A stretch of DNA of 64,000 bases from Planctomycetota bacterium. GTDB lineage: Bacteria; Planctomycetota; UBA8742; UBA2392. The stretch covers positions 34,321 to 98,320 of the forward strand of contig JABARW010000030.1 of assembly GCA_019186845.1 (NCBI GenBank). The letters are read 5' to 3'. The position numbers and the translations under genes are program-made. A model generated the notes under the pieces. It had not been told where the DNA came from. It saw only the letters and a program-made list of their open reading frames with translations, and searched no databases. This document shows, piece after piece, positions 59,960 to 64,000 of the stretch (position 1 is its first letter; each line of letters begins with the position of its first letter).

Positions 59960-60613
59960 TTGGCAGACGATCCGACATCTACACTACGCAAACGCGATGC
60001 CGCGCGGACCAAGGCCACGATCCTGCGTTCGGCGGTGGCAGAGTTTGCCCAGCACGGCCCCGCGGGCACGCGCGTGGACGAAATTGCCATTCGCGCGGGC
60101 GTGAACAAGAGCCTCATTTACCAGTACTTTGGCAGCAAGCATGAGCTTTATGCCGACGTGCTGGCCGATGTTCTCACGCGCGCCACGGAGCACTTTGCCT
60201 CCCTGGCGCAGGAGAGCGTGGCGGCCTCCGAAACCGAGACCTTCCAGGACAAGGTGAGTGTGTTCATGCACGGGCATTTGCGTGCGCTGGATGCCATGCC
60301 CGAGTACCCGCGCCTCATGGCCTGGGAGAATCTCGAGGGCGGCAAGACGCTGGCCCAGCCCCAGGTACGCAGAGCCTTTCTGGCGCTGCTTGATCGCCTG
60401 CAGCAGATGCTCAAGGGACTGGCAGATCGCGGTGTCAAAATCGCCGATGCCGACCCACGTCACGTCATGCTCTCGGCCATGGCCCTGAATCAGTACTTTG
60501 TGCTCTTCAAGACTGTCAGCCAGGATGTGCTGCGCGTGTCGGACACCGAGCAGGGCAATCGCGATTCCTGGGTCGATTTCTGCGCGCGCATGTACGGGGG
60601 CCTGGCCCGCTGA
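59960..60613 (+). CDS. TetR-family transcriptional regulator
   Basis: 217 residues from a TTG start at 59960 (AGGA lies about 12 nt upstream); no ATG or GTG gives a full HTH domain. The N-terminal helix-turn-helix is AEFAQHGPAGTRVDEIAIRA then GVNKSLIYQYFGSKHELYAD. The C-terminal ligand domain resembles TetR_C proteins but no specific ligand can be inferred. 51 nt after the kinase gene on the same strand, so probably cotranscribed. Confidence 0.9.
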   Translation: MADDPTSTLRKRDAARTKATILRSAVAEFAQHGPAGTRVDEIAIRAGVNKSLIYQYFGSKHELYADVLADVLTRATEHFASLAQESVAASETETFQDKVSVFMHGHLRALDAMPEYPRLMAWENLEGGKTLAQPQVRRAFLALLDRLQQMLKGLADRGVKIADADPRHVMLSAMALNQYFVLFKTVSQDVLRVSDTEQGNRDSWVDFCARMYGGLAR

Positions 60614-60629
60614 GCGCACCCAGGCGCCG

Positions 60630-61178
60630 TCACACGTTCACGTAGCCGCCGGCCAGCCGCTGGACGCCCAGGCGCCCAAGGCCGTGATTGGCCAGGACAA
60701 ACACAAACGGTGCCAGGGGGGCAGAGGCGCACGCCATGCTCAGGCAGCGCATGGCCGCGCGCGACCAGCCGATGCCGTCGCCGGAGAGTGCCAGCATGGC
60801 GTGATAGCCGAAGTTCACCAGGAACGTGCCGACGAAGGCCATAGCCGCCGCGTTCACGAAGTGGTCCGGATCCAGACGCAGCCTTGCCTTGGACGCCAGC
60901 TTGTGAAGCAGGCTGTATAGCACGGCATAACTGCCCAGCAGGCCAAGACTGAGAAAATCGCGTACCAGACCGAGCACAAGGCAGGGCAGATAGCGGCCCT
61001 GGCGGTTGGCGTAGAGGCTGAAGTAGAGCGCCGCGATGCTGAAAATGTCGGGTTGCCATTCGCCCAGGTCCAGGCGGCGAAGCAGCGCGGCATGAAGCAC
61101 GCCGCACAGCAGCCCCACACCCAGCACCAGGCGCCAGCGGTATTGGGGGTGGGTGAGGTTGTTGGCGCGTTCGAGCAT
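60630..61178 (-). CDS. mreD: Rod-shape protein MreD
   Basis: 182 residues with about five membrane helices (LVLGVGLLCGVLHAALLRRL, PCLVLGLVRDFLSLGLLGSY and others). The family is poorly conserved; the call rests on length, topology, the conserved CLVLGLVRDFLSLGLLGSYA-type loop, and position after mreC by 8 nt. Part of the elongasome. Confidence 0.85.
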   Translation of the reverse strand: MLERANNLTHPQYRWRLVLGVGLLCGVLHAALLRRLDLGEWQPDIFSIAALYFSLYANRQGRYLPCLVLGLVRDFLSLGLLGSYAVLYSLLHKLASKARLRLDPDHFVNAAAMAFVGTFLVNFGYHAMLALSGDGIGWSRAAMRCLSMACASAPLAPFVFVLANHGLGRLGVQRLAGGYVNV

Positions 61179-61186
61179 AGGGCCCG

Positions 61187-62074
61187 CTACTTTTTCTTCC
61201 GCAGCAGTTGCATGGCCTGTTGTTCCAGCGTTGGCCGTTCGTGCAGGAGCACCTGCACGACGTCAAGGGCATCGAGGTCGAGGTAGGCCTCGATGCGCAC
61301 CTGCAAAAATCCCGCCTGGGGAATCACCTCGCGCACTTCGCCCACAGCCAGCCCCAGGGGGTACTGGCCGGAGAAATCGTTGGTCAGCACCTTCATGCCG
61401 GCTTCCACACGTTCGCCGACGGCAACGTCTTCCAGTTCCAGCCGGGGAAAGTGCGGCCTCGCCGAGCCGTCGCCGCGCAGGACGCCCCGCACCCGCAACG
61501 GCGCCTCGCCTTGGCCGACCATCAGGCACCCCGCCGAGAAGCCGGGGTCAGTGAGCAACTGGACGATGCAGTGGCCTTCGTCCACCATGAAAGTGCGCCC
61601 GACCAGCGTGCGGCCGCAGGCCACAGGCATGCCTTCCTTGATGCCGTGCTTGCGTCCGCGATTGAGAACGCAGGAGTGGCGCCAGCTTGAGGCGTCGCCT
61701 TTGAGGATCACGCGAGCGTCCACGGCCGGGGGCATGGGGGCCTGGGCGAACTCGGACACCAGGTCCTGGGGCTGATTGCTGCGCTGGGCCAGGGCTTGGC
61801 GCAGCGCGTTGTTTTCATCGAGCAGGGCGGCTGCCTGTTCGCGGGCGCGGCGAAGTTCGAGGAGGTTTCGCTCTTCCTCGGACAATTCTGCCTCGGCGGG
61901 CGACTGGGCTTCATCGCCCGCGGCCTTGGCCACGGGCAGCAGCGCCCAGAGCTTGACGCGCTCGCCCACACGCAGAAAGGGCAGCAGCACGGTCATGGCC
62001 AGCAGAATGCATGTGGCCACCAGAGGATGGCGCAGGAACCACGAGAGATTGAGTTTTTCGGAGTTGCGCGGCAT
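61187..62074 (-). CDS. mreC: Rod-shape protein MreC
   Basis: 295 residues from ATG 62074 (MPRNSEKLNLSWFLRHPLVA). One membrane helix (ATCILLAMTVLLPFLRV, about 20-37), a coiled coil (LELRRAREQAAALLDENNAL and following, about 68-95), then the beta-domain with VLNRGRKHGIKEGMPVACGR and GRTFMVDEGHCIVQLLTDPG. Periplasmic link between MreB and the cell-wall enzymes. Confidence 0.93.
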   Translation of the reverse strand: MPRNSEKLNLSWFLRHPLVATCILLAMTVLLPFLRVGERVKLWALLPVAKAAGDEAQSPAEAELSEEERNLLELRRAREQAAALLDENNALRQALAQRSNQPQDLVSEFAQAPMPPAVDARVILKGDASSWRHSCVLNRGRKHGIKEGMPVACGRTLVGRTFMVDEGHCIVQLLTDPGFSAGCLMVGQGEAPLRVRGVLRGDGSARPHFPRLELEDVAVGERVEAGMKVLTNDFSGQYPLGLAVGEVREVIPQAGFLQVRIEAYLDLDALDVVQVLLHERPTLEQQAMQLLRKKK

Positions 62075-62106
62075 CCGTACCTGTCGCCCGTTGTCAGGGG
62101 CCTGCC

Positions 62107-62242
62107 GGCAGACTGCTGAAAGAGTCCTTTTCGGCAGTCTGCCCGGCCCGCGCGACCGCACGGGCCGGCGGAGTGACGGGCTTTGCCCGGCACTCCGGCC
62201 TTTGCCTTTCGCCGAAAAAGTCGGCATTTCGACTTTTTCAGC
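62107..62242 (-). repeat. Four consecutive hairpins between mreB and mreC
   Basis: A: 62107-62143 (GGCAGACTGC with GCAGTCTGCC). B: 62144-62167 (CGGCCCG with CGGGCCG). C: 62170-62196 (GGAGTG/CACTCC with GGGC ttt GCCC inside). D: 62211-62242 (GCCGAAAAAGTCG with CGACTTTTTCAGC, 13 bp with one mismatch). They fill most of the 174-nt gap. Confidence 0.8.
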
Positions 62243-62248
62243 GGCCTG

Positions 62249-63316
62249 CTAGATGTCCTCCGCCGACTCCAGCAGTTCGCCAAAGCGGTTGATGTCGTTG
62301 AGCACCGCCTCCGTGCCGCGGCACACGGCGTAGATCGGTTCGTCGGCGCGCTTGACGGGCAGGTTCACTTCGTGTTCGAGGTAGAAGTCCAGGCCGCGAA
62401 GATTGGCTCCGCCGCCCGCGAGGGTGATGCCGCGATCGACGAGATCGGCCGCGATTTCGGGCGGGGTGCGCTCCAGGGTGTGCTTGATGGAGGCTGCAAT
62501 CTGCTTGAGCACCGGCGTGATGGCTTCGCGCACCTGAAGGCTGTTGATCATGGTGCGGCCGGGCAGGCTGGTGGCCATGTTGCGCCCGCGGATCTCCATC
62601 TGCATTTCCTCGCCGCCGATGAGTTCCATGGGCACGGCACTGCCAATCGCGATCTTGATCTTCTCGCTGGTCTGTTCGCCGATGAGCAGGCCGCAATGTT
62701 CCTTGATGTAGCTGGTGATGGCCTGGGTGAACTCGTCGCCGGCGACGCGCAGGGTTTCGTAGGTGACCACGCCCTGCAGCGAAAGGCAGGCGATGTCGGT
62801 GGTGCCGCCGCCGATGTCCACGATCATGCTGCCCTGCGGATCGGAGATGGGCAGGCCGGCTCCCAGCGCCGCGGCCTTGGGCTGCTCGATGAGGAATACG
62901 CTGCGCGCACCGGCGCGTTCGGCGCTCTCGATGACGGCGCGCTTTTCCACGCTTGTGATGCCCATGGGCACGGAGATGATCAGCCTCGGCTTCAGCCCCC
63001 AGGCGCGTTTGTGGACCTTGCGGATGAAGTAGGCCAGCATGGCCTCGGTGATCTCGAAGTCGGAGATGACGCCGTTCTTCAGGGGCCGGATGGCTTCGAT
63101 GTTGCCGGGACACTTGTCCAGCATGTCCTTGGCCTCGTTGCCGACGGCATTGCCGCCGTTGAGAACCTCCGTCGTGCCCTTGCGCACGGCTACCACGCTC
63201 GGCTCGCAGAGTACGATGCCCTGGCCTCCCACGCAGACCGCCGTGTTGGCGGTGCCCAGGTCAATGCCCATGTCCAGGCTGAAGATGCCCAGGATGCGCT
63301 CAAACAGAAGGTTCAT
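62249..63316 (-). CDS. mreB: Rod-shape actin homologue MreB
   Basis: 355 residues. Actin fold: GIDLGTANTAVCV (phosphate 1), IVDIGGGTTDIACLSL (phosphate 2), ITLAGGGANLRGL (adenosine). N-terminal amphipathic start MNLLFERILGIFSLD can bind membrane. Directs wall synthesis along the long axis. A short hairpin (CGCGCCAG AA CTGGCGCG, 63345-63362) lies in its 5' leader. Order mreB-mreC-mreD is standard. Confidence 0.97.
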   Translation of the reverse strand: MNLLFERILGIFSLDMGIDLGTANTAVCVGGQGIVLCEPSVVAVRKGTTEVLNGGNAVGNEAKDMLDKCPGNIEAIRPLKNGVISDFEITEAMLAYFIRKVHKRAWGLKPRLIISVPMGITSVEKRAVIESAERAGARSVFLIEQPKAAALGAGLPISDPQGSMIVDIGGGTTDIACLSLQGVVTYETLRVAGDEFTQAITSYIKEHCGLLIGEQTSEKIKIAIGSAVPMELIGGEEMQMEIRGRNMATSLPGRTMINSLQVREAITPVLKQIAASIKHTLERTPPEIAADLVDRGITLAGGGANLRGLDFYLEHEVNLPVKRADEPIYAVCRGTEAVLNDINRFGELLESAEDI

Positions 63317-63433
63317 GTCTTTCCCCGACGAGGCCGTGGCGCGACGCGCCAGAACTGGCGCGCTCTCTTCGCCTTATCGGGAATTGGGCCTTGATGTCTT
63401 GAAAGAATATGGGGCGGGGCCCCTTAAAGCCGA

Positions 63434-63456
63434 GAGGCCGGGCCAGGCCCGGCCTC
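63434..63456 (-). terminator. Probable terminator after the right-edge gene
   Basis: GAGGCCGGGCC (63434-63444) and GGCCCGGCCTC (63446-63456), an 11-bp perfect inverted repeat (effective loop a few nt). On the - strand it is followed by TCGGCTTTAAG, a weak T-run. It lies 19 nt after the stop at 63475 and before mreB. Confidence 0.5.
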
Positions 63457-63474
63457 TGAACAAGCGCCCCGGGG

Positions 63475-64000
63475 CTATTCGTTGACGTCGAGTTTCTCAA
63501 TGGCCAGCGCCAGGCCGTTGAAGGTGCGCAGGCCCACCTGGCCCAAACCGCCTCCCGCCTCGCTGCTGGTGTTCAGCCGCTGACCATTGAACGTGCCGCC
63601 GATGAATTCTTTGCGCAGCGTCAGGACGATTTCGTCGTACTCGCTGTCCTTGTTCCAGCGGGGAATGGGCATGTAGTCGCCGCGACTGTCGCCGACGAGC
63701 GTCGTGGTCTTTCCTCCGCTGACCTTGATGATGCGGTAATAACCGTCGCCTCGCACCTGGAGGGCCAGATAGTTGTTGGCGTCGGTCCAGCGCAGATGAA
63801 CCTCGTAGCCTTTGGCTTCGGCACCGGTCTTCTGGCGGTCGGCCTCGCTCATGTTGCGCCAGATGGTCAGGCGAACCTCGCCGTCGGCCACGTTGGCGCC
63901 GAGGTGGAAGCTGGAGTTGCCGTCCATCTCGATGGCGCCGGGACTCTGGGGCGAGCCCTTGACCAAGCGCACACCAGCCGGCAGCCACTTCCAGTCGTAG
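63475..64000 (-). CDS. DUF1080/LamG-like protein, C-terminal part (5' end outside window)
   Basis: The - strand frame runs open through the right edge, giving about 174 visible residues. Beta-rich with GAIEMDGNSSFHLGANVADG, GYEVHLRWTDANNYLALQVR, GDGYYRIIKVSGGKTTTLVG and a C-terminal VGLRTFNGLALAIEKLDV. This is the jelly-roll pattern of concanavalin-like domains such as DUF1080/LamG, common in planctomycetes. Exact function unknown; an internal GTG at 63972 is unlikely to be the true start. Confidence 0.6.
   Translation of the reverse strand, partial: YDWKWLPAGVRLVKGSPQSPGAIEMDGNSSFHLGANVADGEVRLTIWRNMSEADRQKTGAEAKGYEVHLRWTDANNYLALQVRGDGYYRIIKVSGGKTTTLVGDSRGDYMPIPRWNKDSEYDEIVLTLRKEFIGGTFNGQRLNTSSEAGGGLGQVGLRTFNGLALAIEKLDVNE

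Noticed and set aside
63970..63972. GTG 63972 as true start of the right-edge gene
   Set aside because: The frame continues open to the window edge with protein-like sequence (YDWKWLPAG), so the start is outside.

Overview
This is one 64 kb stretch of a GC-rich bacterial chromosome (about 60-65% G+C by eye). It is almost entirely housekeeping genes. No rRNA, IS element, prophage or CRISPR array was seen. The EF-Tu switch I sequence (residues 53-65), an XPB-type helicase, and a neighbouring TIGR03546/TIGR03545-like pair all resemble Planctomycetota as I remember that phylum. The placement is an inference from memory, not a search; moderate-to-low confidence.

Left edge (1-3815, + strand): the end of an XPB-like helicase gene, a 65-residue unknown, a helicase-associated protein gene split by one in-frame TAG, and a TPR-type lipoprotein gene. 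All junctions are ATGA or GTGA overlaps, so this looks like one operon.

Core block (3817-42804, - strand, about 39 kb without strand change). In transcription order: tRNA-Thr(TGT), tRNA-Tyr, tRNA-Gly, tRNA-Thr(GGT), tuf, rpmG, tRNA-Trp, secE, nusG, rplK, rplA, rplJ, rplL, rpoB, rpoC, a lipoprotein gene, rpsL, rpsG, fusA, rpsJ, rplC, rplD, rplW, rplB, rpsS, rplV, rpsC, rplP, rpmC, rpsQ, rplN, rplX, rplE, rpsN, rpsH, rplF, rplR, rpsE, rplO, secY, adk, map, infA, rpmJ, rpsM, rpsK, rpoA, rplQ, trmD, rplS, yraN. The rif, str, S10, spc and alpha operons and the tRNA-tufB-secE unit are therefore fused. rpmD (L30) and rpsD (S4) are absent from their usual places. Several proteins carry long Lys/Ala/Pro tails (L19, S11, L15, S5, L29, L22, and the N-terminus of adenylate kinase). 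The gene spacers are rich in hairpins, many with CUUG or GNRA tetraloops, plus a few credible sigma70-like promoters.

Right part (42979-64000, mixed strands): the TIGR03546/TIGR03545-like pair (the second with 127-residue tandem repeats), topA with ruvX, a sugar-phosphate nucleotidyltransferase, leuB, an M48 membrane protease ending in a bidirectional terminator, an enoyl-CoA hydratase, the clpX-clpP-tig proteostasis cluster, an FHA-Ser/Thr kinase, a TetR regulator, mreD-mreC-mreB with four consecutive hairpins between mreB and mreC, and a partial DUF1080/LamG-like gene running off the edge.

No obviously new defence or mobile system is present. The most interesting signals are the amber-split helicase partner, a map gene with Trp in place of the catalytic His, the natural S12 Lys-to-Arg change, the family of tetraloop hairpins and word-repeat spacers, and the basic protein tails.
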